From: Poriferisulfidus sp963668445
Lineage (GTDB): Bacteria > Pseudomonadota > Gammaproteobacteria > Poriferisulfidales > Poriferisulfidaceae
Length of the DNA: 64,000 bases
Direction of reading: 5' to 3'
NCBI GenBank assembly: GCA_963668445.1
Contig: OY764335.1
Span: forward strand, 1,302,001-1,366,000
This document shows, in pieces, positions 13,499-20,695 of this stretch. How positions within the stretch are numbered: position 1 is the first letter of the stretch; the number at the start of each line of letters is the position of its first letter. Position numbers and translations under genes: made by a program. The notes beneath the pieces were generated by a model. That model was not told where the DNA came from, searched no databases, and worked only from the letters and a program-made list of their open reading frames with translations.

Positions 13499-13775
13499 GG
13501 CGGGATTCCAAGCTGCCTGTGGTTCGTATTACATAGTGTAATACATTTTAGCAGCGTTTGCAAAAGGCACCTGATTGGGCCTTACGCTTCTGCTGCCCGA
13601 ATCATGCGCCGCATAGTGGCATATCCGGCCTGTGGCGCTTTGCGCGCAGCTTTGCGCAATGCCTTGACTAAAACGATGGATGTTGAGATGATTGAGCGCA
13701 AAGGCCGATTTGCTGTGGATGCAGGTCGGATAATGGCTATGCTTTCCCAGCTAAACTTTTCTTGACGGGCGACCC

Positions 13776-14144
13776 ATGGACACAGTACGTAGCGAAGAGC
13801 ATGCGGAAACTCTGCGGTGCTATGCCTATGGCCGTGGCAATGAATGGGAAGCCATTTGCATAGATTTCGATATGGCGGTGCACGGCCGTTCTTTCGAGGA
13901 AGTCCAAGCATCGTTGGCGGAAAGCCTTCGCCTCTTCCTGGAAACGGTCGCCGACCTGCCTCCCGAAGAACGCCGCCGCTTCCTGAAGCGGCAGTCGCCT
14001 TGGCATGTGCGGGCCAAGCTAGCTTGCATGGAACTATTCCATTCGGTATGCCGCAAGGATGCTTCCAGAAAATTCACTCCGCCTCCGGAACTGTTCCAAT
14101 TCTTCAACGAAACAACTTCCTCGGCAGACCGGATTGGCGCCTGA
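13776..14144 (+). CDS. HicB-like antitoxin family protein
   Basis: 122 residues with a partial RNase-H-like HicB fold: YAYGRGNEWEAICIDFDMAV, GRSFEEVQASLAESLRLFLE, then LPPEERRRFLKRQSPWHVRAKLA. The family is common as a stand-alone HicB-like protein in proteobacteria; there is no ribbon-helix-helix domain. The only nearby HicA is broken and lies on the opposite strand, overlapping the end of this gene, so the two do not form a normal hicAB operon. Function as an antitoxin is inferred from the fold only. Confidence 0.7.
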   Translation: MDTVRSEEHAETLRCYAYGRGNEWEAICIDFDMAVHGRSFEEVQASLAESLRLFLETVADLPPEERRRFLKRQSPWHVRAKLACMELFHSVCRKDASRKFTPPPELFQFFNETTSSADRIGA

Positions 14145-14311
14145 TGGAGGCCAGCACGGAAGGCGGCATATCATCAGAAAGTTTTCCGGCAACCGTGACC
14201 AGCCCGCGAGGCCGGCCATTCTGGATTTCTTGAATTGCCGATGGCTGCCTCTTGTGCGCACATGGGAAACCCGTTGGCTTCCAAAATCTGGATGATTTCG
14301 CGGACTTTCAT
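14104..14311 (-). pseudogene. hicA: hicA toxin remnant, two frameshifts
   Basis: On the minus strand from ATG 14311 the sequence reads MKVREIIQILEANGF in one frame, then VRTRGSHRQFKKS in a second, then GLVTVAGKLSDDMPPSVLAS and IRRQSGLPRKLFR to a stop at 14104. Together these give the whole HicA mRNA interferase pattern, including the catalytic His in GSHRQ, but broken by two frame changes, so no intact toxin can be made. It overlaps the convergent HicB-like gene by 41 bp. Confidence 0.75.
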
Positions 14312-14430
14312 GGTCGTTGAGACAAGGGACGACTAAAATCCGGATATTACCATTTCGCCTCCGGTGTCCTCGCTCATGCAATTTATCCGCAAAAAATCAA
14401 GTCTGATTGTTTTTCATAGCGCACGAAGGT

Positions 14431-14874
14431 TCAATGGGCTGTCCTCGGCCGCTGCCTTGGTAGGTGCGTTTCTGCCGTCAGCAACGCCGCCCCCTCGACC
14501 CGCGACATCTTTCGGTCTAGCGTGTACAGGGGATAAGCTTGCGCCCGTTTGGCGGCAGCTACAATCATAAGGTCGGAAAAATCGGCTGTCCCGCGCCGAT
14601 AGTGCAGAATCGAATAGGCCACTTCGTCCATCGCTTCGAATTTGATTCCTTCGGATTCGGTCAGCGCATCTAGCACCTCCGCTATCTGCTCGCAAGAAAA
14701 CCCGTACGCTCTTTGCAGCACCCACACCAGTTCGACCGCCACTTCGCGGCACACGAATCCAGGCCGCTCGGGAGTCAATTGCCTCATGAGATTCCGTGCG
14801 GTCTCGGCCTGCCCTGCATCATCCCCCACCAGATAGCGGACCAGCACATTGGTGTCCAGCGCAATCATTCGCAC
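14431..14874 (-). CDS. vapC: VapC-like PIN-domain ribonuclease toxin
   Basis: 147 residues, PIN domain. The acidic active-site residues sit in MIALDTNVLVRYL (Asp7), in AVELVWVL (Glu) and in FSDLMIVAAAKR (Asp). PIN toxins of this type cleave RNA. The start at 14874 (or 14868) overlaps the end of the antitoxin gene by about 10 bp, typical for vapBC operons with antitoxin first. Looks intact. Confidence 0.88.
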   Translation of the reverse strand: MRMIALDTNVLVRYLVGDDAGQAETARNLMRQLTPERPGFVCREVAVELVWVLQRAYGFSCEQIAEVLDALTESEGIKFEAMDEVAYSILHYRRGTADFSDLMIVAAAKRAQAYPLYTLDRKMSRVEGAALLTAETHLPRQRPRTAH

Positions 14875-15095
14875 GCGCCTTCCGCGATAGCACGGTCCAT
14901 ATCCTCCAGCGTCGCCGGCGGACCATCATGCCGCAAAACCCCGAACAACCGCTCAATAGGAAGCGACGGAAGAATACGAACCTGATTGCCGAGAATCACG
15001 TAGCGAACGCGTCCCCCAGGCTCCAGCTGCAACGCTTCCCGCACCGCTTTAGGAAGAGTGGTCTGCCCCTTGGAAGTGATTTTCGATTCTAGCAT
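14865..15095 (-). CDS. vapB: AbrB/MazE-type antitoxin of the VapC pair
   Basis: 76 residues with an N-terminal SpoVT/AbrB swapped-hairpin domain (MLESKITSKGQTTLPKAV, REALQLEPGGRVRY) and a C-terminal toxin-binding tail (TLEDMDRAIAEGACE). It should bind DNA at its own promoter and neutralise the PIN toxin. The start has GGGAGG five bases upstream. The AT-rich 110 bp upstream (15110-15145, with TATTATGTAATTATG) is a likely autoregulated promoter. Confidence 0.88.
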   Translation of the reverse strand: MLESKITSKGQTTLPKAVREALQLEPGGRVRYVILGNQVRILPSLPIERLFGVLRHDGPPATLEDMDRAIAEGACE

Positions 15096-15246
15096 GGAAA
15101 CCTCCCATATTCCAGTATTATGTAATTATGCATGGTTAAATGATAAAAGCAAGGGGAATGGGAGCCTTGTAACCTTCGGGAACTTATGGGCTCATGCCGA
15201 CCCCGGCTTCGTCTTGAATATCATGAATAATTTTGGATGGATTTTT

Positions 15247-15258
15247 ATATTATAATAT
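15247..15258 (+). promoter_or_regulatory. palindromic operator over a -10 box (XRE gene)
   Basis: The perfect 12-bp palindrome ATATTATAATAT contains TATAAT at 15251-15256, about 45 bp upstream of the XRE gene start. An XRE repressor binding here would block its own promoter; this is inferred from the geometry. Confidence 0.5.
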
Positions 15259-15301
15259 CCAAAACAAGGCTCAAATGCCAAATTTAGATACTATCATATC
15301 T

Positions 15302-15583
15302 ATGGATACTCTCCGTTCCCTATACTCGCCCTATGAAGTCCAGCAACTTCTTGCCGGTGCCGTGCGCCGCAGGCGCAAGCACCTGAAACTGTCGCGCCGA
15401 GTGCTGGCCGAACGCAGCGGAGTGCCGGCTCCGACAATCACCCGCTTCGAGCGTACCGGGGAGATCTCCCTTCGGCAGTTCCTGCGACTGTGGCTATGCG
15501 TGGATCGGCTGGACGCTCTTGTGGAACTGGCGCGCGATCCGAAGCCCGTGCCGCGTACCATCCGCGAGGTCTTAGAGCAATGA
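15302..15583 (+). CDS. XRE-family HTH regulator, orphan antitoxin-like
   Basis: 93 residues from MDTLRSLYSPYEVQQLL, containing a Cro/CI-type helix-turn-helix (RRRRKHLKLSRRVLAER, SGVPAPTITRFERTG). Proteins of this shape commonly precede HipA-like or other toxin genes. Here the following reading frame overlaps by ATGA at 15580 but stops after 28 codons (15666), so the partner is missing or deleted. A longer upstream start at 15233 is possible but would cover the palindromic promoter. Confidence 0.72.
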   Translation: MDTLRSLYSPYEVQQLLAGAVRRRRKHLKLSRRVLAERSGVPAPTITRFERTGEISLRQFLRLWLCVDRLDALVELARDPKPVPRTIREVLEQ

Positions 15584-15790
15584 CATTCAAGCGGACCGCT
15601 TCGTCACCGATGTCACGTCCGATCCGCACCCTCGCAACGAGCATGCGGCTGGAAGATTTTGGGTAGCCGGTTGCCGGACTCCTCCGTAACGGCCGCCTGC
15701 GGCCATAGCGGCCGCTTTCACACATCGGACCGCTCCGCACTTGCATTGGAAAAGCATTAAAAACTTGCTATAGTAGAACACTATGAACTT

Positions 15791-15804
15791 GCATTAGGAA
15801 ATGC
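15791..15804 (+). promoter_or_regulatory. inverted repeat at the fic ribosome-binding site
   Basis: GCATT-AGGA-AATGC, a 5-bp inverted repeat enclosing the likely Shine-Dalgarno AGGA, eight bases before the ATG at 15808. A similar half pair (GCATT...AGCATT) lies 45 bp upstream around a TATAGT -10-like box. Could be the operator bound by the protein's own N-terminal winged helix, or a translational hairpin. Confidence 0.4.
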
Positions 15805-15807
15805 ATC

Positions 15808-17352
15808 ATGGCCGAACCCCATGCCAAACTGGCCACCTCTCTCACGCAACTCGAAGCGCTTCAAGCTGGAGGAAGGCGCGTCTTCCGGTCGAACGAACTG
15901 ACGCGGGTGCACCGCGAGCGGCTGATTCGCCACGGCTTCCTGCGCGCGATCATGCGCGGCTGGCTGATGCTGTCCCATCCGGGCTTCGCCGCCGGGGACA
16001 CCACGCCTTGGTATGCATGCTTTTGGGAGTTCTGCGCCCGCTACTGCACCGCCCGCTTCGGGACGCAGTGGCATGTCTCTCCGGAACAGTCGCTGCTCCT
16101 GCACGCCGAAAGCACGGTCGTACCCAAGCAGGTCGTCATCTACGCGCCCAAAGGGACCAACAACCTCATTGCGCTGCCATTCGGCACGTCCCTCTACGAC
16201 CTCAAGCATCGGCCCATGCCGCCCGAAACCGACCTCGGCGACCGGGAAAGCCTGAGGCTATTCACGCCGGAAGCGGCGCTGCTCAAGGTTTCCGAGTCCT
16301 TCTTCTCCTCTGCGCCATTGGAAGCGCAAACGCTGCTCTCCAGCATGCCGGATGCCTCGGCCTTATTGAGCCGCCTGATTGCAGGCGGCCATCCGCGCAT
16401 CGCCGGACGATTGATGGGCGCTTTCCGGCGGGTCGGCCGGCCCGAACTGACCGACCAGTTGCGCCGCGGCATGAAGGCGGCCGGCTACGATATGGCCGAA
16501 AGCGACCCCTTCGCCCCGCAACGGACCATCGGGACGTACCGCCGCGTCGCCCTGCCGGTCACCGGCCGCCTGCACGCCGCCTGGCATTCGTTCCGGGAAC
16601 CCGTCATTGCCGTCTTCCCGAAAGCCCCGGGCCTGCCGAAGGATGCGGAAGCCTATCTGCGCCGAGTCGACGAAGCCTACCAGAGCGATGCCTACCACTC
16701 CCTGTCCATCGAAGGCTACCGGGTAACCCCGGCCCTGATCGAGTGGGTGCGCTCCGGGAACTGGAAGCCCGACCGACATGCCGAAAACCGCCAAGACCGC
16801 AATGCGCTCGCCGCCCGCGGGTACTGGCAGGCATTCCAAGCGACGCGGAAAGCCATTGCCTCCATTCTCAAAGGGAAAGAGCCGGGCCGGCTGGCCCGGA
16901 CCGCCCATCAGGAATGGTACCTGCAACTGTTCCAGCCGTGCGTGGCCGTCGGGCTGCTCGATGCCGCGTCTTTGGCAGGCTACCGCAACGATGCCGTTTA
17001 TTTGCGCGGCTCGCGGCATGTGCCGCCGCGTTGGGAAATCCTGCGCGAAGCCATGTCCGCATTGTTCGACCTTCTGGAACAGGAGCCCGAACCGGCCGTG
17101 CGGGCAGTGCTCGGCCACTGGATGCTCGGCTACCTCCACCCCTATCCGGACGGCAACGGACGCATGGCCCGCTTCCTGATGAACGTCATGCTGGCTTCCG
17201 GCGGCTACCCATGGACCGTCATCCGCGTCCAAGACCGGAACGGGTACCTTGCGGCCTTGGAATCCTCCAGCATCGATCAGGAGATTCGCCCGTTCGCGAA
17301 GTTCATCGCACGGCGGGTCGCACGCCAACTGAAGAAATATCCCATGACTTGA
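15808..17352 (+). CDS. Fic-family protein with AbiEi-like N-terminal domain
   Basis: 514 residues. The N-terminus (residues 12-60, including LTRVHRERLIRHGFLRAIMRG) resembles the winged-helix antitoxin domain of AbiEi proteins. The C-terminal Fic domain carries the catalytic loop HPYPDGNGRMAR (444-455), with the conserved His, Asp and Arg, so transfer of AMP or another nucleotide to a target protein is expected. An S-x3-E-G element (residues 298-303, SLSIEG) fits the intramolecular inhibitory helix that keeps Fic enzymes off. So toxin, inhibitor and likely DNA-binding part are in one chain. It ends 30 bp before the first CRISPR repeat, on the strand of the predicted crRNAs. Likely defence or stress function; target unknown. 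Confidence 0.85.
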   Translation: MAEPHAKLATSLTQLEALQAGGRRVFRSNELTRVHRERLIRHGFLRAIMRGWLMLSHPGFAAGDTTPWYACFWEFCARYCTARFGTQWHVSPEQSLLLHAESTVVPKQVVIYAPKGTNNLIALPFGTSLYDLKHRPMPPETDLGDRESLRLFTPEAALLKVSESFFSSAPLEAQTLLSSMPDASALLSRLIAGGHPRIAGRLMGAFRRVGRPELTDQLRRGMKAAGYDMAESDPFAPQRTIGTYRRVALPVTGRLHAAWHSFREPVIAVFPKAPGLPKDAEAYLRRVDEAYQSDAYHSLSIEGYRVTPALIEWVRSGNWKPDRHAENRQDRNALAARGYWQAFQATRKAIASILKGKEPGRLARTAHQEWYLQLFQPCVAVGLLDAASLAGYRNDAVYLRGSRHVPPRWEILREAMSALFDLLEQEPEPAVRAVLGHWMLGYLHPYPDGNGRMARFLMNVMLASGGYPWTVIRVQDRNGYLAALESSSIDQEIRPFAKFIARRVARQLKKYPMT

Positions 17353-17382
17353 TCTGCGCCCTCCCTGCCACGGTCGTGCGCG

Positions 17383-19395
17383 GTTGTGATTTGGGGATAG
17401 GTCTTGGTCGTTTATACTTTTCAGTCATCGAGCCCATCTCGATTCCATGTTGTGATTTGGGGATAGGTCTTGGTCGTTTATACTGTTCCTTTGCAGGGCC
17501 CACAATCCCGGCCAGTTGTGATTTGGGGATAGGTCTTGGTCGTTTATACTTCTCCTTCCTCCCTTGTCGAAAACATTGGAGTTGTGATTTGGGGATAGGT
17601 CTTGGTCGTTTATACTCCTCGCTCTGGTTGATTGCGTCGTCGGACGTTGTGATTTGGGGATAGGTCTTGGTCGTTTATACTCCCGGCATTCAGACTAACG
17701 CTCCAGTCCGGGTTGTGATTTGGGGATAGGTCTTGGTCGTTTATACTTTTCGGAATCAAGCCCATCTCGATCCCATAGTTGTGATTTGGGGATAGGTCTT
17801 GGTCGTTTATACTGATCATATGCCTCTCCTTCAGTCAAGCGAAGTTGTGATTTGGGGATAGGTCTTGGTCGTTTATACTAGACGCGAATCTGACCGGCGC
17901 GTATCTGCAGTTGTGATTTGGGGATAGGTCTTGGTCGTTTATACTCGCATAGTCCGTGTTCACCGACAGCACGCCGTTGTGATTTGGGGATAGGTCTTGG
18001 TCGTTTATACTGGACGGTCAGCCGGAAGCTGTCCGATCACGGTTGTGATTTGGGGATAGGTCTTGGTCGTTTATACTACGATGAGTTCCTCGTCGGGCGC
18101 AAGACCGTTGTGATTTGGGGATAGGTCTTGGTCGTTTATACTGCAGCAGTAGGCGAGGTGCATGTGGGCAGCGTTGTGATTTGGGGATAGGTCTTGGTCG
18201 TTTATACTGAGCCCTTGCTGGAGTACGTGTAAGTCCAGGTTGTGATTTGGGGATAGGTCTTGGTCGTTTATACTTTTCAGTCATCGAGCCCATCTCGATT
18301 CCATGTTGTGATTTGGGGATAGGTCTTGGTCGTTTATACTGTTCCTTTGCAGGGCCCGCAATCCCGGCCAGTTGTGATTTGGGGATAGGTCTTGGTCGTT
18401 TATACTTCTCCTTCCTCCCTTGTCGAAAACATTGGAGTTGTGATTTGGGGATAGGTCTTGGTCGTTTATACTTAATCCGGCTCTGGAGCGCACCATTGGA
18501 GCGTTGTGATTTGGGGATAGGTCTTGGTCGTTTATACTTCATACAATTACTTGGGCGGGAATAATAAAGTTGTGATTTGGGGATAGGTCTTGGTCGTTTA
18601 TACTATCCTCGGCAAAGGACATGCCCAGATGCCTGTTGTGATTTGGGGATAGGTCTTGGTCGTTTATACTAACGCACGGCAATAGGAGTACTAAAGCCGC
18701 GTTGTGATTTGGGGATAGGTCTTGGTCGTTTATACTAAAGGTTGGTTGCAAATACCAGCAGTTTGTGTTGTGATTTGGGGATAGGTCTTGGTCGTTTATA
18801 CTTCCAGGACGATGAGTTCCTCGCCGGGCGCAGTTGTGATTTGGGGATAGGTCTTGGTCGTTTATACTACGATGAGTTCCTCGTCGGGCGCAAGACCGTT
18901 GTGATTTGGGGATAGGTCTTGGTCGTTTATACTGAGCCCTTGCTGGAGTACGTGTAAGTCCAGGTTGTGATTTGGGGATAGGTCTTGGTCGTTTATACTG
19001 CGGAACCGCAAGTCGCGGCGTAGTGGACGGTTGTGATTTGGGGATAGGTCTTGGTCGTTTATACTAGCGATCATATGTCTCTCCTTTTAAGTGAAGTTGT
19101 GATTTGGGGATAGGTCTTGGTCGTTTATACTTCCGTTCTGAGCCGGGACGATAGCATTCGTGTTGTGATTTGGGGATAGGTCTTGGTCGTTTATACTCAG
19201 CGATTTTCAGGCCGCTGTCCATCGCCCGTTGTGATTTGGGGATAGGTCTTGGTCGTTTATACTTCACCGAACGTTCGATAGGACTTCCTGACAGTTGTGA
19301 TTTGGGGATAGGTCTTGGTCGTTTATACTGACGGCGGACAGCTCCGTCTCGGATGCCGCGTTGTGATTTGGGGATAGGTCTTGGTCGTTTATACT
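17383..19395 (+). CRISPR. type II-C CRISPR array, 31 repeats, 30 spacers
   Basis: Thirty-one apparently identical 36-bp repeats beginning GTTGTGATTTGGGG and ending TTGGTCGTTTATACT, separated by 30-bp spacers except three of 29 bp (spacers 4, 11 and 23). The tracrRNA anti-repeat on the plus strand requires crRNAs to be read from the plus strand, so the orientation is spacer then GTTGTG. Every repeat ends in TATACT, a -10-like hexamer, as in Neisseria type II-C arrays where each repeat drives its own crRNA. Spacers 1-3 recur as 14-16 (one mismatch in spacer 15), 11 equals 23 and 13 equals 24. Cas2 lies 49 bp past the last repeat, on the opposite strand. The 28 bp before the first repeat show no leader features. 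Confidence 0.99.
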
Positions 19396-19409
19396 ATCCC
19401 CCTCACAAC
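19360..19409 (+). repeat. hairpin formed by the last repeat and its flank
   Basis: Immediately after repeat 31 comes ATCCCCCTCACAAC (19396-19409). It is complementary to the first 16 bases of the repeat apart from a short bulge: GTTGTGA pairs with TCACAAC and GGGGAT with ATCCCC. The transcript end could fold into a 13-bp stem. Function unknown: array terminator, leader element for spacer insertion, or processing signal. Confidence 0.6.
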
Positions 19410-19444
19410 TATTTGATTTATATTTGAATAATCTTGTTGGGGGG

Positions 19445-19750
19445 CTATAAAAGTTCAATCTGCGCGGGTGCCACCTCCGCTGGTTTTCTCTTTTCCCCAT
19501 AATAAACTTCAATCCGACCGAACTGCTTATCAGTTATTTTAACAATACGCACTTCCCCGTCAGCGGGCAAATTTTTCCTCACCCGAGCAATATGGACTCT
19601 GGCATTTTCTTCGCTCGCGCTGTGCCTCATATATACCGAGTATTGCATCATCGTGAAACCGTCATGCAATAAATGTTTCCGAAAGCGGGCATATTCCTTT
19701 CTTGCAGATGGCTTATCTGTTGGAAGATCAAATAGCACGATCACCCACAT
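19445..19750 (-). CDS. cas2: CRISPR-associated endonuclease Cas2
   Basis: 101 residues from MWVIVLFDLPTDKPSARK, chosen because GGGGGA lies eight bases upstream and Cas2 proteins start at this beta strand; an ATG at 19777 would add nine residues. The ferredoxin-like fold includes Asp8 and the strand GEVRIVKITDKQFGRIEV. Cas2 bridges two Cas1 dimers during spacer integration. It follows cas1 directly and is the last gene of cas9-cas1-cas2; no csn2 or cas4 is present, so the system is type II-C. Confidence 0.95.
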   Translation of the reverse strand: MWVIVLFDLPTDKPSARKEYARFRKHLLHDGFTMMQYSVYMRHSASEENARVHIARVRKNLPADGEVRIVKITDKQFGRIEVYYGEKRKPAEVAPAQIELL

Positions 19751-19780
19751 AGAATTAAGTCCCCCAAAAATCAGCATAAC

Positions 19781-20695
19781 TTATCTGTCTTCATGTTTAA
19801 GTTTTTTCGGATATATCATTTTATCAGATTCACCCATTATAATTCTTTTAAAACACATAGCCATGTGATGGCTTGCGTTGAATAAGGGCATTTGCATATG
19901 TTCCCATGTAACCGTTCTAACTAACAAAGCCAATAAAGGCTCTTTTGTTTCTCGGCACACATGTAGGTTTTTCTGGTCGCGATACATTTTATACACTTCC
20001 CAGTCAACCCAAGGCCTTATAGGTTCCATTATGTCATCCACCAAACAGAAACTGTTGTATTGATTAACATGATGAATGCCTAATGCCGGATGAAGACCTG
20101 TTGCAACGATGGATCTCGCAATCATCGCACGCACTACCGCATATCCATAATTAAGTAAAGCATTAACGCCTGCAACATTGGGGTCACGTTTAAATTCCTT
20201 TCCGAAGAGCAACGGCCAGTATATCTGTGCAGCCTGTGCTTCATGGTTCTCCTTATCCGCAGATTTCACCTTATGGATCATTCTAGATATGCGCATATGA
20301 CTCTTGCCGCATAAGTCTAACGCATGGGCTTGAGATTTTATTTTTTCGCGTACTATCTGTTTCCATATCTTTTTTCTAATAACTCTCTTGATTCCAATTT
20401 GGTCCCGAAGAATTCTTGTATGAAGCGAATGGCCGTCAACGATAGGAAGAAGTAGAGAATATGGCATATGATGTTTATCGCAGAACATCACAACTGCATT
20501 GTTTTTTTGACATGCTAGCAAGGCGGCTTGAGTAATAACTATTCCAGGATTCTGCAATATTAATATGCCAATGTCTTCGACGGGAATGGAAGCTTTGCGA
20601 ATCCACTCCTCAGATATCTTTTTATCAATTAAAAGTTGACCATTTCTGAGGCTCAGATACGCTGGTTCGCTAACATCCAATATTCTCTTAATCAT
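19781..20695 (-). CDS. cas1: CRISPR-associated endonuclease Cas1
   Basis: 304 residues, type II Cas1. The metal-binding residues expected for the integrase are visible: Glu152 in NHEAQAAQIYW, His208/209 in LGIHHVNQYNS and Asp220/221 in LVDDIMEPIRP. With Cas2 it integrates new spacers; in type II systems Cas9 helps choose PAM-flanked protospacers. Its ATG overlaps the cas9 stop by four bases (ATGA). Codon use is much AT-richer than the housekeeping genes on either side, a sign of acquisition. Confidence 0.97.
   Translation of the reverse strand: MIKRILDVSEPAYLSLRNGQLLIDKKISEEWIRKASIPVEDIGILILQNPGIVITQAALLACQKNNAVVMFCDKHHMPYSLLLPIVDGHSLHTRILRDQIGIKRVIRKKIWKQIVREKIKSQAHALDLCGKSHMRISRMIHKVKSADKENHEAQAAQIYWPLLFGKEFKRDPNVAGVNALLNYGYAVVRAMIARSIVATGLHPALGIHHVNQYNSFCLVDDIMEPIRPWVDWEVYKMYRDQKNLHVCRETKEPLLALLVRTVTWEHMQMPLFNASHHMAMCFKRIIMGESDKMIYPKKLKHEDR

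Noticed and set aside
13499..13775. Possible gene between the MNT and HicB-like genes
   Set aside because: Frames on both strands are short and without ribosome-binding sites or recognisable motifs.
15680..15720. GC-rich hairpin between the XRE and fic genes as a terminator
   Set aside because: GGCCGC repeats can pair but no T run follows, so not a convincing intrinsic terminator.
17385..19512. Repetitive small proteins (units like SINDQDLSPNHN or YKRPRPIPKSQ) over the CRISPR array
   Set aside because: They are translations of the CRISPR repeat in various frames; the 66-bp period keeps frames open.
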